Below are positions 16,401-25,450 of a DNA stretch of 41,844 nt, piece by piece. The translations under genes and the position numbers were made by a program. Within the stretch, counting starts at the first letter, position 1. Each line of letters opens with the position of its first letter. Below the pieces are notes generated by a model that saw only the letters and a program-made list of their open reading frames with translations, was not told the origin of the DNA and searched no databases. The DNA is from Clostridia bacterium (lineage in GTDB: Bacteria; Bacillota; Clostridia; Oscillospirales; CAG-272), in NCBI GenBank assembly GCA_017505785.1, contig JAFVOQ010000040.1:1-41844 (forward strand). The letters are read 5' to 3'.

Positions 16401-19350
16401 CACGTTTAACGGCGGTATCGGTTGGATCCTGGCTGATCAGGAAGGCGTCGTTATGATTGGCGATCCTGACGATTCGACCAAGAGCCCTGTATTTACCGAT
16501 AGCCAAGGCGCTGCAGGCAATGCGTTTATTTCCATTGATAAAGGCGCAATGGTTGGTATACTTGCAGGTACCTATACTGCCAGCACCCCGGCTTACCATA
16601 TGTTCTATGTTAAGAACGGTCTCCTTGGCATAGCAGGCGGTACCTATACCGGCTCGCTCTTCTATGCGACTGCAAATAGCTTGATTGAAATTGAAGGCGG
16701 TACGTTTACCGCAACCGGTAATAACGGTGTGCTGTTTGAGCTTGACGGCACCATTACCACAGATAATATCGCGATCAATGCAGCCGCTGCCTTCACGGTA
16801 ACGGATAATGCATACATTTTCAAGACCAAGATGAATGCAACTGCCACGAGTGCTGTGCTCGCCAATGCAAAAATCACCGTAACCGGCTACTCCAAGGTTG
16901 GCGTGACATTGGCCGGCGAAACTGACATTACGTTTGCTAGCGAGGCGGATGCAAAGACCTTCGTTAGAGCGTATGTTGCTAGCGGCACACTTACCTTTGA
17001 TCCTGAGACAATAGTTCCTACGCTCAAGATCGACGGCAAGGTGAATCTCACTGTAACCGGCGGTACCTGGAACTACGGTGCGGATTATTTGTTCAACCTG
17101 GTAAGCGGTGACTCTACTGTTACCATTACCGGCGGTACCTTTAACTCTTACGGTGGCGGCTTGCTCTACCTGGGCGGCACAGCTTCGCAAGTTGTGATTG
17201 GCAATACCGAAAATGCAAAGAACGCTCCTAAGTTCAACGTAACCAACGGCCTTGGCATGATCTATAATGCAGCTGACGGCTCCACGATTACGATTCACAA
17301 CGGCACCTTCACCATGAACGATTACCTGGGCTGCAACGGCTTCACGTTTGCTGCTCCTGCTACGGTTGTTATCAATGACGGTACCTTTACTGTTACCAAG
17401 GGCGCAAGCATTGATAAAAACGGCAATGTTGAGAACAACACTGTATTGTTCTACGTTTCTACCGGCGAAACCAATATCACCATTCATGGCGGTACCTTTA
17501 AGGCAGCACGCATTGTTTTCTTTGAAACTGCCGCAGGCACCCTCACCATTAACAACGGTGACTTCTCCTCCGGTGCATACTCCACGCTTGAGGCAAACAT
17601 GTTCGCCTTTACGACCAAGAAGGGCGCGACCGTTACCATCAACGGCGGCTTCTTCAGAGGTAACAACTTCACCAATTCCATTCTGTTCCTCAAGTCATCC
17701 AAGCCTATTACCCTTAACATCTATGCCGGTGAGTTCAGCAAGAGCTTGACTTGGCTCTATTCCAAGGGTCCGCACAATGTTACGTTTGATAAGCTTGAAG
17801 GCGGCACAGGCCCCTCGTTTGACGGTCTTAACAACGGTGTTGGTTCTAAAATGGAAGGCGGCACTCCTGCCAACTATACGCCTAAGGGCATATGGTTCGA
17901 TGCCGACTACGATGCTGTGGTTGAATTTAAGGCAGGCTCCTTTGAGCTCTCTGCTTCCGAAACGGTTGCGATCTTCATGCTCACCAGAGGCACCTTTACC
18001 TTCTACGACGGTGTAAGCGTTAAGGCACCGTACATCATGTTCCGTGCTGAGAGTGCCCTTCAGGGTACTGTTACCATTAAGGGCGGTACGTATACCGGCA
18101 TCCACGTTGCAAACATGTTCTATTTCGCAGCTGATGAAGCACAGACCGCAGAAACACCTCTTGTGGGTCAGTATGTGATCGAGGGCGGTACCTTCAACGC
18201 AACCGGCAGTGCTACGCTCTTCTACATTGCTTCTCTTGACGAGCATATCTCGTTGCTCATTAAGGGCGGTACCTTCACTTCCGAGAATGTAAGACTTGCA
18301 TTCTTTACCGACGCAACTGTGATGAACGTTACTATTGAGGACGGTAACTTTAGCACCACGGCTTCCCGTATGTTCTACTTGGACGAAAACGCTGCTCCTC
18401 TTGTAATCAAGGGCGGTACGTTCGTACTCGAAGATAAGTCCGGTAACAAGGCTGACGACGGTATTATCTATGCCGTAAGTAAGAAGGCTTCTAAGGTTTC
18501 TGTGCAGGGCGGTGTATTTGTAGATAACCGTAAGGGCAACAATCAGACCTTTATTAAGATGGATCCCTTGGCAGTGATTGAGTTTGCAGGTTCCTTCAAG
18601 CTCTACGTAGCTGAGCAGAAGACCAACTTCTACTACGACAGCGACGACAATGCAAAGTCTGTTCCTTTTGCACAGACCAAGGAAACCTATAACGGTCAAG
18701 AGTATTACGTATGCTTCGGTTACTATAACCAGAATGCACCTGTAATTTACAATACTCCCGCAATCCGTCCTGTAATGGGTGCTGAGGGTCTGACCTTCTC
18801 CGCTTCCGTATCCGCAGCTACCGCTACGCAGCTTGCAGAGCTTGGTACTGTAAGCTACGGCACGCTGATCTTCCCGACTAAGTATTTGGCTAACGGCTGG
18901 GAGAACGGCACCGACTTCTTGGCAGCACTGAAGGCATATGCTACCGAAAGCGGCAAGAGCGAAAGCTCCGTATATGTAATGATTGAGGCGAAGAACGGTC
19001 TTGAGACCGCAGAGGATGGTTCTATTACCATTCGTGCATCGCTCATTAACATCAAGGATGCAAACCACACGCTTGACCTGACCGGTATTGCATACGCAAA
19101 GGTTACTGCTGCCGACGGTACTGTAACTTATCACTATGCATCGCACCTGTCTGCCGGCGTTACCAATAACATGCGTAATGCTGCTAAGACTGCGCTTTAT
19201 GATGTGAATGATAAGGCGATCGACACCGGCTTGCATGTATACTGCTATGCATCTATTATGAAGAAGGATAGCTTCAGCCGTTACCACGCTCCTTTCCAGG
19301 ATAGCCTGAAAAAGTATCTGGCTGAGGACGAGCGCGTACCTCAGTGGTAA
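13489..19350 (+). CDS. Giant secreted beta-helix repeat protein
   Basis: This 1953-residue protein has a Sec signal peptide (basic start MRKQLK, hydrophobic core, cleavage probably near residue 27). The bulk consists of about 25-27 short repeats with a GG-[TNKE]-[FYW] turn (for example ITGGTFNSY, IEGGTFNA), the look of a pectate-lyase-like right-handed beta-helix. A block of about 130 residues is duplicated near 392-520 and 660-790 (shared YITAW/YIVIGW, FTGTLEE/FSGTLED, FVIK), with a weaker third copy near 1135-1195. The last 200 residues (about 1755-1953) form a separate domain with YGTLIFPTKYLANGW and LTGIAYAKV. No LPXTG motif, SLH domain or lipobox is seen, so anchoring is unknown. A polysaccharide-binding or cleaving role is possible, but no catalytic motif is recognisable. 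Confidence 0.85.
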   Translation: MRKQLKLLLLVATVLALFVMTMIVSSASLEAPYVALSGETVVSEHSDFADAYAVVKAGNADTIRIDTDVILNAGLSLDTDVVIDGAGHTIAMDSAVRTGWMFTLAQDNVSVTVKNATLVHNFTPTTAGRTAGLFFAGGDYVSLTVKNVVAENVAGEFINALKSTEKCASGITFIVEDSVLRTEHTLRVISFSSNEAGDKITKKNTVVLRNSTLESGTTGSKQGMFYGINTDVLVESSHIIMDDAAGYVFYGDTTKAENGTYVTITGSSKFEVGGISKFGSDSFIVFGTPGGNDPIEVDVKSFILYQQKNTEQTYTFHSGTYRSDSYLIRISNKIRSHFNIHGGTFIADKSDAVIRYESTVVCDINITGGEFHLSNAKGLIDLRGKVTESGLVLPAADKAVPGAIKIYLDSAAAANATAIKDFFKTDAWKESGAHFYITAWNLDANKLYTFAENFTGTLEECVSLVKAYVFQAPIAAYEELRSASEAQVFFSSGENQNLFVDIGVIPPFVIKDANVTVTINGGKYDALGTLANVQAGTLILNGCEMTAATTLVNITGGKLTVQDCKITATGSDALIVVGGAATVELKGANTEISTLGSLVSMQNAAGTVTVNEGSYAIKKGKPLFTGTVAGVVGKINIVKATFRLAGGSSLNGGTLTNDSYTLPTAAAAGDITFYLDAGSADSVEVQNFLSANQWYAAKARYIVIGWGEGEASLYEMTANFSGTLEDYKAMIRAYILVAPQINYEALRSESGAQVFFTTGANANLIVDYVTIPEMLPFVIKNSNITVTLTDWNYTTTSLLARVEAGKLVLNNCTFNFSLNDGAFIYVNGAEAALEISGGTFTGNASSIFDVTTGSFTVKGGNFVNTKGDLIHLNGAGAITIDPATPDTVLNFTAVGSILVTKNAAGAAVTINGGNFVGNYVENVTQRPANVYMFSVGAEMLLKINNGTFDNGKGNYIFDFNAADAVIWIVEGTFNGGIGWILADQEGVVMIGDPDDSTKSPVFTDSQGAAGNAFISIDKGAMVGILAGTYTASTPAYHMFYVKNGLLGIAGGTYTGSLFYATANSLIEIEGGTFTATGNNGVLFELDGTITTDNIAINAAAAFTVTDNAYIFKTKMNATATSAVLANAKITVTGYSKVGVTLAGETDITFASEADAKTFVRAYVASGTLTFDPETIVPTLKIDGKVNLTVTGGTWNYGADYLFNLVSGDSTVTITGGTFNSYGGGLLYLGGTASQVVIGNTENAKNAPKFNVTNGLGMIYNAADGSTITIHNGTFTMNDYLGCNGFTFAAPATVVINDGTFTVTKGASIDKNGNVENNTVLFYVSTGETNITIHGGTFKAARIVFFETAAGTLTINNGDFSSGAYSTLEANMFAFTTKKGATVTINGGFFRGNNFTNSILFLKSSKPITLNIYAGEFSKSLTWLYSKGPHNVTFDKLEGGTGPSFDGLNNGVGSKMEGGTPANYTPKGIWFDADYDAVVEFKAGSFELSASETVAIFMLTRGTFTFYDGVSVKAPYIMFRAESALQGTVTIKGGTYTGIHVANMFYFAADEAQTAETPLVGQYVIEGGTFNATGSATLFYIASLDEHISLLIKGGTFTSENVRLAFFTDATVMNVTIEDGNFSTTASRMFYLDENAAPLVIKGGTFVLEDKSGNKADDGIIYAVSKKASKVSVQGGVFVDNRKGNNQTFIKMDPLAVIEFAGSFKLYVAEQKTNFYYDSDDNAKSVPFAQTKETYNGQEYYVCFGYYNQNAPVIYNTPAIRPVMGAEGLTFSASVSAATATQLAELGTVSYGTLIFPTKYLANGWENGTDFLAALKAYATESGKSESSVYVMIEAKNGLETAEDGSITIRASLINIKDANHTLDLTGIAYAKVTAADGTVTYHYASHLSAGVTNNMRNAAKTALYDVNDKAIDTGLHVYCYASIMKKDSFSRYHAPFQDSLKKYLAEDERVPQW

Positions 19351-19377
19351 GCCAAAGCTAAAAGGCTTCAAAACAAT

Positions 19378-19446
19378 CCGCAAGGAGGCACGCCTCCTTG
19401 CGGCAAATAAAAATCCCAACTGCTTTTGCGGTTGGGATTTTTTGTT
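19378..19446 (+). terminator. Two tandem hairpins ending the beta-helix gene
   Basis: The first is a perfect 11-bp stem (CCGCAAGGAGG, loop CACG, complement) at 19378-19403. The second is AAATCCCAAC at 19411-19420 paired with GTTGGGATTT at 19431-19440, followed by T's. The second is a classic intrinsic terminator; the first may add strength or protect the mRNA end. Confidence 0.92.
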
Positions 19447-19474
19447 ATGAGATGTTTTATTATGAGATGTTTTA
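19445..19474 (+). repeat. Tandem direct repeat, 15 bp x 2
   Basis: TTATGAGATGTTTTA occurs twice without change at 19445-19459 and 19460-19474, between two convergent terminators. It is non-coding. It may be a slippage product; no function is visible. Confidence 0.85.
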
Positions 19475-19485
19475 TAACACATAAT

Positions 19486-19519
19486 AAAAAGCCCCGTGTG
19501 ATAAAATCATCACACGGGG
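19486..19519 (-). terminator. Terminator of nadE
   Basis: CCCCGTGTGAT at 19492-19502 pairs with ATCACACGGGG at 19509-19519, loop AAAATC. Read on the minus strand, the stem is followed by CTTTTTATT. It lies nine bases after the nadE stop codon. Confidence 0.92.
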
Positions 19520-19527
19520 TGCGCGTT

Positions 19528-21462
19528 TTACGCCTTAATTTCCTCAATTTCCTGCAACCATTCGGCGGCGCAAGCGTCGGATGGCATATGCCAATCCCCA
19601 CGCGGGGAAAGTGCCACAGAGCCGATTTTTATGCCGTCAGGAACGCAGTTGCGTTTGAACTGCTGCGTGAAAAATCTTTTTGCGAATACGGTAAGCCATT
19701 TTTTAATGGTTGCACCGTCAAAAATACCCGCAAAAGCCTTTTCGGCAAGGGCAAAGATCTTTGCGGGACGGTAGCCGTAACGTACAGTGTAAAAGATAAA
19801 GAAATCATGCAGGGCATAGGGGCCTACGATATCCTCGGTCTTTTGTGCGATCTTTCCCACTGCATCGGGGGGGAGCAGCTCTGGGCTGATGGGTGTGTCA
19901 ATAATGCGGTAGAGCACGTCACGCGCATCGGGCAAAAGCTCTTGATCGATCACAGTTTCAATGATCCAGCGTATCAGCGTTTTCGGTACGTCGCAGTTTA
20001 CGCCGTACATGCTCATATGGTCGCCGTTATAGGTGCACCAGCCGAGCGCCATTTCCGAAAGGTCGCCCGTGCCCAGCACAATGCCGCCGTGCTTGTTTGC
20101 AAGATCCATTAAGACCTGTGTGCGCTCGCGCGCTTGGCTGTTTTCAAAGGTTACCGAAAAATCATCCGGGGCGTGCCCGATATCCTTGAAATGCTGTAAA
20201 ACTGCATCCCGTATCGGGATCTCCAATGCTGTTACACCAAGCTTTTCCATTAATTCAAGCGCATTGGCAAGCGTTTGATCGGAGGTGCCAAAGCAGGGCA
20301 TGGTAACGGCTGTAATATTGGTGTGCGGCAGGTGTAGCTTATCCATGGCATGAACGGCAACCAACAGCGCGAGGGTAGAATCAAGACCGCCGGAAATGCC
20401 GATCGTGAGCTTCCCACCAATCACCGTAAGGCGACGGGCAAGCGCGGCTGCTTGCATTTCGAAAATTTCCGTGCAATGCTTGGCACGTGTTGCTTTATCG
20501 TCGGGCACAAAGGGCAGGCGGCTGATCTTGAGAAGCGATCCGTCAGAGGCTGCGAGTGCTAAGGGAAGGTCAACGGTTTCCATGCTGCCAACCAGACCGT
20601 AGTGTGTGGCACATTCACCAAAGGTGCGGTTGTGGCGGCGATCGTGGCGGATCTTGCCAAGATCAAGGTCGCACACAAGCAAATAGTCGCTGTCGATTGC
20701 GTTGGCGTTCTCTGCTTCAAGCTTGCCCGCTAACGCGATCATGCCGTGACCCGAAAAAATCAGATCGGCAGTGGATTCGTCCTTGCCTGCACCTGCAAAC
20801 AAATAGGCTGTCTTGGTCCGTGCAGATTGCTCAATAACGGCGTTACGGCGTTTGTTGCGCCCTGTGACGACCTCGTGTGCCGCGGCAAGCCCCAAAATCA
20901 CTTCAGCACCTGCTAAAGCAAGGCAGGTGGAGGGGGGCAGGGGGGCTGCAAGATCCTCGCATATCTCAACGCCCACCACAGTGCCGTCAGCGGCACGGAA
21001 AAGCAGTTCGCTGTCTGCGGGAAAGGTAAAGCACCCAAGGGTGATAAGGGTGGTTTGGCCAAGAGCTGACGCGGGGGAGAAATGGCGGCGTTCCTCGCCT
21101 GCACCGTAGGTGGGCAAAAAGGTTTTTGGCACAGCTCCTACGATCTTACCGCCCGAAAGCATTACGGCACAGTTATAAAGCTGTCCGTTTATAAGGAGTG
21201 GCGCGCCAACCGCTACCAGCATCGTATCCGGCACCGTGCTTGCCAGCAGGCAAAGTGCTTCGGCGGCGCGCTCAAGCAACAGATCTGAGATAAACAGATC
21301 GCCGCAGGTATAACCCGTGAGAGATAGCTCGGGAAAGGTCAGAATAGTCACACCTGCCTCTTGCGCTTGCTCAATTTTTTTTACAATTTCGGCGGTGTTA
21401 AATGCAATATCAGCTACTCGCAGTGGTGGAACGGCAATTCCCGCACGTAGAATGTCCTTCAT
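19528..21462 (-). CDS. nadE: Glutamine-dependent NAD+ synthetase
   Basis: The enzyme makes NAD+ from deamido-NAD+, ATP and glutamine, the last step of NAD synthesis. The protein has 644 residues, the long two-domain form. Residues 1-290 are a nitrilase-type glutaminase with the catalytic triad Glu45 (FPELSLTGYTC), Lys113 (VPKTFLP) and Cys168 (VEICEDL). Residues about 330-640 are the synthetase, with the ATP PP-loop SGGLDST at 357-363. GGGAGG precedes the ATG. It is transcribed alone from its own promoter and ends at a strong terminator. Confidence 0.97.
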   Translation of the reverse strand: MKDILRAGIAVPPLRVADIAFNTAEIVKKIEQAQEAGVTILTFPELSLTGYTCGDLFISDLLLERAAEALCLLASTVPDTMLVAVGAPLLINGQLYNCAVMLSGGKIVGAVPKTFLPTYGAGEERRHFSPASALGQTTLITLGCFTFPADSELLFRAADGTVVGVEICEDLAAPLPPSTCLALAGAEVILGLAAAHEVVTGRNKRRNAVIEQSARTKTAYLFAGAGKDESTADLIFSGHGMIALAGKLEAENANAIDSDYLLVCDLDLGKIRHDRRHNRTFGECATHYGLVGSMETVDLPLALAASDGSLLKISRLPFVPDDKATRAKHCTEIFEMQAAALARRLTVIGGKLTIGISGGLDSTLALLVAVHAMDKLHLPHTNITAVTMPCFGTSDQTLANALELMEKLGVTALEIPIRDAVLQHFKDIGHAPDDFSVTFENSQARERTQVLMDLANKHGGIVLGTGDLSEMALGWCTYNGDHMSMYGVNCDVPKTLIRWIIETVIDQELLPDARDVLYRIIDTPISPELLPPDAVGKIAQKTEDIVGPYALHDFFIFYTVRYGYRPAKIFALAEKAFAGIFDGATIKKWLTVFAKRFFTQQFKRNCVPDGIKIGSVALSPRGDWHMPSDACAAEWLQEIEEIKA

Positions 21463-21497
21463 GGTAAGCCTCCCTTGAAAGTACTACTTTAATTTTT

Positions 21498-21526
21498 ATT
21501 GTAACATATTATTTTTAAAAATGCAA
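21498..21526 (-). promoter_or_regulatory. Promoter of nadE
   Basis: On the minus strand, TTGCAT (plus 21521-21526) and TACAAT (plus 21498-21503) are 17 bases apart, about 35 bases before the nadE ATG. The region between them is A/T-rich. Confidence 0.75.
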
Positions 21527-21632
21527 TGCACAAGTGAAAAATAGTATCGGGTTACCTCAAGATACAAAGAACATGGTCCGACGTAAAGGTGTATACGGTG
21601 TGGCTGCGGTCAAAAGCACGTATTATAATTGA

Positions 21633-21679
21633 TAAAAACCGCGTTTTCTACCGTTTGAAGATAGAAAAGGCGGTTTTCT
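21633..21679 (-). terminator. Terminator of the mgl-type operon
   Basis: On the minus strand, AAAACCGC-x-TTTTCTA pairs with TAGAAAA-x-GCGGTTTTT around a short loop, giving a stem of about 15 bp with one mismatch and ending in T5. It begins 42 bases after the mglC stop codon. Confidence 0.88.
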
Positions 21680-21720
21680 CTTGTTTCTTCATTTTCGCTC
21701 ATGCAGATTGGCATTCGGTG

Positions 21721-22776
21721 TTATCTTTTTACCAAATATTTTCGCATATCAATGGCGCAAGCAATGAGAATGATCAGACCCTTGATGATATATTGCATAT
21801 TGGCATCAATGCCAAGGAAGGTCAGCCCCACAAAGATCAGGCGCAGCAGCACAACACCAAGTATTACACCGCCGATCTTGCCCGTGCCGCCCACAAAGGA
21901 AACACCGCCGATTACGCAGGCTGCAATTGCATCGAGCTCATAGTTAAGACCGGTTGCCGCGCTGTTTGATCCGATACGTGCCGCTTCGATAAAGCCCGTC
22001 ACGCCGTAAAGAACACCCGCGAGAGTAAACACCAAAATGATCACACGCTTCACGTTTACACCTGACACGTTGGCAGCCTCGGGATTAGAGCCGACAGCGA
22101 ACATGTTTTTTCCAAAGGCGGTCTTGTTCCAAACGACCCACATGATAGCGGTGATCGCAACCACATACCATACATAATTGGGAATGGGCGTGCCACCAAG
22201 CGAAAACACGCTCCCCTTAATAAAATTGGTATAGGAAGGGTCAAGCCCCGAGATCGATTGCCCGTTATTGTTGCCTGTCATTAAAAAAAGCAGCAGCGCG
22301 CCGTAAATGATGAGCTGTGTGGAAAGGGTTACGATAAACGGATGCAGGTGAAATGTTGCCGAGCAATAGCCGTTAATAAATCCTGCAAGAGCACCAATGG
22401 CGATGACAAGCAAAAAAACCAGGGCTATGGGGAGGGTGGAAAGGCTTGGAAACATTTTACCCGCGTATCCCGTCATTTGCAAGAGAGCTGCGGAAATACA
22501 CGCCACAAGCCCTACGATGCGGCCGGCGGAAAGATCAGTGCCGGTCAAAATAATGGCCCCTGCAATGCCGAGCGCGATTGGCAAATTGGCAGCAGAAAGG
22601 GAGATGATGTTGATAATGGAGGACCAGGAAAGAAACCTTGGATTGAGGCATTGGATGAGAATAATAGCGGCGACAAGAAAAATATAAAGAGAATTGTTGA
22701 TAAGAAGCTCGGAAAGCCATACGCGCCGTTCATGCTTATCCATGCTTTTGATTTTTTCGATACATTTCATTTTCAC
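21721..22776 (-). CDS. mglC: Galactose/methyl-galactoside-type ABC transporter permease
   Basis: This 351-residue permease of the MglC/RbsC family forms the membrane channel. Around eight to ten hydrophobic segments are visible. The family motif GAIILTGTDLSAGRIVGL stands near residue 75 and GVSFVGGTGKIGGVILGV near 300. The chosen start is GTG at 22776, with AAGGGAG seven bases upstream; an upstream ATG in the same frame lies within mglA and gives unrelated residues. It follows mglA by 17 bases. The C terminus is DMRKYLVKR. Confidence 0.92.
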   Translation of the reverse strand: MKMKCIEKIKSMDKHERRVWLSELLINNSLYIFLVAAIILIQCLNPRFLSWSSIINIISLSAANLPIALGIAGAIILTGTDLSAGRIVGLVACISAALLQMTGYAGKMFPSLSTLPIALVFLLVIAIGALAGFINGYCSATFHLHPFIVTLSTQLIIYGALLLFLMTGNNNGQSISGLDPSYTNFIKGSVFSLGGTPIPNYVWYVVAITAIMWVVWNKTAFGKNMFAVGSNPEAANVSGVNVKRVIILVFTLAGVLYGVTGFIEAARIGSNSAATGLNYELDAIAACVIGGVSFVGGTGKIGGVILGVVLLRLIFVGLTFLGIDANMQYIIKGLIILIACAIDMRKYLVKR

Positions 22777-22793
22777 AAATGATCTCCCTTCGG

Positions 22794-24311
22794 CTATACG
22801 TTTTGGGCGGCAAGGGTCATGATTTCTTCCTGTGTGGTTTTGGCGGCATCCACCTCGCCTGTTACCTCGCCACCCGACATCACATAGATGCGGTGACAAA
22901 TACCGATCAGCTCGGGCAGCTCGCTTGATATCACCAAGATCGCTTTGCCACGCGAGGCAAGCTCCTCAATAAGCTGATAGATTTCATATTTTGCACCTAC
23001 ATCAATGCCGCGTGTCGGTTCGTCAAGCAAAAGAATTTCGGGGTCGGTAAGGAGCCAACGGCCAAAAATAACCTTTTGCTGATTGCCGCCTGAAAGTGTG
23101 CGTATTTGTGTGCTGCGTGCCGCGGTCTTAACAGACAGCCTTTTTATCAATTCGTCGGTTTTTTCAGCACGTTTGCGGTCGTTTATCAAAATTTTTCCGA
23201 AAAGGAAGGAGGGAAGTGAGGAAACGGTCATGTTTTCGGTGATGTCAAGAATACCGAAAATACCGCTTGCGCGTCGCTCCTCGGTAACAAATGCAAATCC
23301 GTTTCGCTTTGCCTCGCGTGCTGTTTTGTTTTGAATTTCTTTTCCGCTAAGATACAGCTTTCCGCTTTGCCGTGCCGATAATCCGAAAATGTTTTCAAAA
23401 AACTCGCTTCGCCCCGCGCCTGCAAGACCTGCAAGTCCGACAATTTCGCCGCGCCGCACGGAAAGAGAAACGTTTGATACTCTTTGATAGCGCGACGTGA
23501 TGTCCTTGGCCTCAAATAGCACCTCTCCCGGCTTTGAGGTCTTTTTGGGGAAGCGATTGGAAAGCTCGCGCCCGACCATGAAACGGATGATTTTTTCCAT
23601 TGTCATTTCCGTCGCGGGGGCAGTTGCCACGTTGGCACCGTCACGCATGACGGTAATGTCATCGGAGATGCGTAGGATCTCCTCCATTTTGTGCGAGATA
23701 TAGATGATGCCGCATCCCCTTTTCTTCAGCATCTCTATGATGCGGAACAGGTGTTCAACCTCGCCCTCTGTCAGTGAAGAGGTAGGCTCGTCAAGCACAA
23801 TGATCTTTGCATCATAGGATACCGCCTTGGCTATTTCTGCCATTTGGCGTTCTGCTACCGACATGGTGGACATGATGCGCGCAGGATCGATAGAAAGCCC
23901 CAAATTTTGAAGCACGTGTTGCGTTTTTTTATACGTTTCACGGTCCGAGGTGAAGATGCCGAGCTTGGTGGGATAACGGCCAAGCCAGATATTATCCATA
24001 ACACTGCGCTTCAGTGCTTGATTCAGCTCTTGGTGCACCATGGCAACGCCATGATCAAGCGCCTCGCGCGGATTTTGGAAGCGAACCGGCTTTCCCTCAA
24101 GAAGTATCTCGCCCTTATCCTCGGTATAAATGCCGAAAAGGCACTTCATCAGTGTTGATTTTCCCGCACCGTTCTCTCCCATAAGTGCGTGCACGGTTCC
24201 TTTGCGAACTGTCAGCGACACATCTCGCAACGCACGCACCCCGGGAAAGGTTTTGCTAATGCTGCGCATCTCCAGTAAAGGAGGGCTTTTTTGAGTACCG
24301 TTAGCCGACAT
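22794..24311 (-). CDS. mglA: Sugar ABC transporter ATPase (two NBDs)
   Basis: This 505-residue protein is the fused double ATPase of the MglA/RbsA family. The first NBD has Walker A GENGAGKST at 45-53 and Walker B IIVLDEPTSSL. The second has the degenerate P-loop GLAGAGRSEFF, signature LSGGNQQKV and Walker B LLLDEPTRGIDVG. One degenerate P-loop is normal in this family. The ATG overlaps the end of mglB by 11 bases and has no clear ribosome site, so translation is probably coupled. It powers uptake with mglC. Confidence 0.94.
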   Translation of the reverse strand: MSANGTQKSPPLLEMRSISKTFPGVRALRDVSLTVRKGTVHALMGENGAGKSTLMKCLFGIYTEDKGEILLEGKPVRFQNPREALDHGVAMVHQELNQALKRSVMDNIWLGRYPTKLGIFTSDRETYKKTQHVLQNLGLSIDPARIMSTMSVAERQMAEIAKAVSYDAKIIVLDEPTSSLTEGEVEHLFRIIEMLKKRGCGIIYISHKMEEILRISDDITVMRDGANVATAPATEMTMEKIIRFMVGRELSNRFPKKTSKPGEVLFEAKDITSRYQRVSNVSLSVRRGEIVGLAGLAGAGRSEFFENIFGLSARQSGKLYLSGKEIQNKTAREAKRNGFAFVTEERRASGIFGILDITENMTVSSLPSFLFGKILINDRKRAEKTDELIKRLSVKTAARSTQIRTLSGGNQQKVIFGRWLLTDPEILLLDEPTRGIDVGAKYEIYQLIEELASRGKAILVISSELPELIGICHRIYVMSGGEVTGEVDAAKTTQEEIMTLAAQNV

Positions 24312-25368
24312 ATTTTTCGTAGTGGATGCGCAGTTTTCGCACGTTTTGGTCTACTGTGAAGTCGCCTGTGTCTGCCATAAGGTCGCGTTCTGCCAGCGCG
24401 TTTTTCGCAAGGTGAAGCAGTGCCGATGCCATGCCAACGGCATCCTGCTTAATGGTGCCACTCATCTGCCCGTTTGCAATCAGATTTTTGGCTGCGTCTG
24501 TGGCATCAACGCCAAAAACGGGAACGGTTGGTGCGGTGCCGCCTGTGTTATAGCCAACTGCATTCAGTGCGGAGATCGCGCCCTCTGCCATGCCGTCGTT
24601 GTTGCAGATCACGAGCTCGATCATGTTATTGTTTGCTGCGTTATATTCTGTCAGAGCCGTTGTCATATATTCGTTTGCTGCGGTGGCAGACCATAGCCCG
24701 TTTTTGTCTACCAGGTAGCCGTTTTTATTTGCGGCATCGTAAAATTTAAGTGGCTTTTTGCCTGCGTCGACCAGCTTTTTGTTGGCCTCCTCAACGCTGT
24801 ACTTCGTGCGGAAAATTGCCTCGTTGTTGCCTTCCTCGCCCTTGAAAAGCACATAGGAAATCTCGCCGTTGCCGTTTAGGTCGTATTTGCTCCAGTTTGC
24901 CAGCAGATATTCGCCGATCAATTCTCCCTGCAAAATACCTGCTTCCTCGGCGCGTGTGCCCACAAATGCGCAATTCTCATAGCCTTTGATCACCTCATCG
25001 CTGACCTCGCGGTTAAAGAAGATCAGCGGAACTCCCGCATCTTTTGCAAGAGATGCGATTTCGCTTGCAGCATCATCAGAGCCCGTGTTTACAATGTTTA
25101 CAAGAATGGCCTTTGCCCCTTTGGTGAGTGCGGTGCGGATCTGCTCGGTCTGCGTTGTCTGACTGCCGTTCCCGTCATAATCCTGATAGGAAATGCCGGC
25201 ATTTTGCAATTCCTTGTCGAGTACCGTGCGTACGGAGGAAATATAGGTGTCGCTGTAATTATAGTAAAAAACATGCACGTCGGCGTTCTGGTTGCCGCTG
25301 CACCCGGTAAGGAAAGGGACAGTCAGTGACAACGAAAGCACCAGTGCCAAAAAACTTCTTTTCATCAT
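24301..25368 (-). CDS. mglB: Galactose-type sugar-binding lipoprotein
   Basis: This 355-residue lipoprotein has a signal peptide and lipobox (FLTGC, Cys23), so it is anchored outside the membrane. It is a type I periplasmic-binding-protein fold of the galactose/glucose family: NYSDTYISSVRTVLDKEL at the start, LVNIVNTGSDD in the middle, then FFNREVSDEVIKGYENCAFVGT, then VFGVDATDAAKNLIANGQM near the C terminus. Two ATG codons stand in tandem (25368, 25365) behind AAGGCGG. It is the first gene of the operon. Galactose is the best guess for the substrate, but ribose or another hexose cannot be excluded. Confidence 0.92.
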   Translation of the reverse strand: MMKRSFLALVLSLSLTVPFLTGCSGNQNADVHVFYYNYSDTYISSVRTVLDKELQNAGISYQDYDGNGSQTTQTEQIRTALTKGAKAILVNIVNTGSDDAASEIASLAKDAGVPLIFFNREVSDEVIKGYENCAFVGTRAEEAGILQGELIGEYLLANWSKYDLNGNGEISYVLFKGEEGNNEAIFRTKYSVEEANKKLVDAGKKPLKFYDAANKNGYLVDKNGLWSATAANEYMTTALTEYNAANNNMIELVICNNDGMAEGAISALNAVGYNTGGTAPTVPVFGVDATDAAKNLIANGQMSGTIKQDAVGMASALLHLAKNALAERDLMADTGDFTVDQNVRKLRIHYEKYVG

Positions 25369-25450
25369 AAATACCGCCTTAGCATAATTTTGCGCGGATC
25401 TCGCGCAGGCTTGATGTTATTGTGCGCCGGTTTTTACTGTTTATGAAAGA

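Noticed and set aside
14608-17487. Minus-strand open frame of 959 codons (and another of 595 at 17695-19482)
   Set aside because: They lie wholly or almost wholly antisense to the beta-helix gene, lack ribosome sites, and arise from its repetitive codon pattern. The plus-strand frame has a signal peptide, promoter, ribosome site and terminator.
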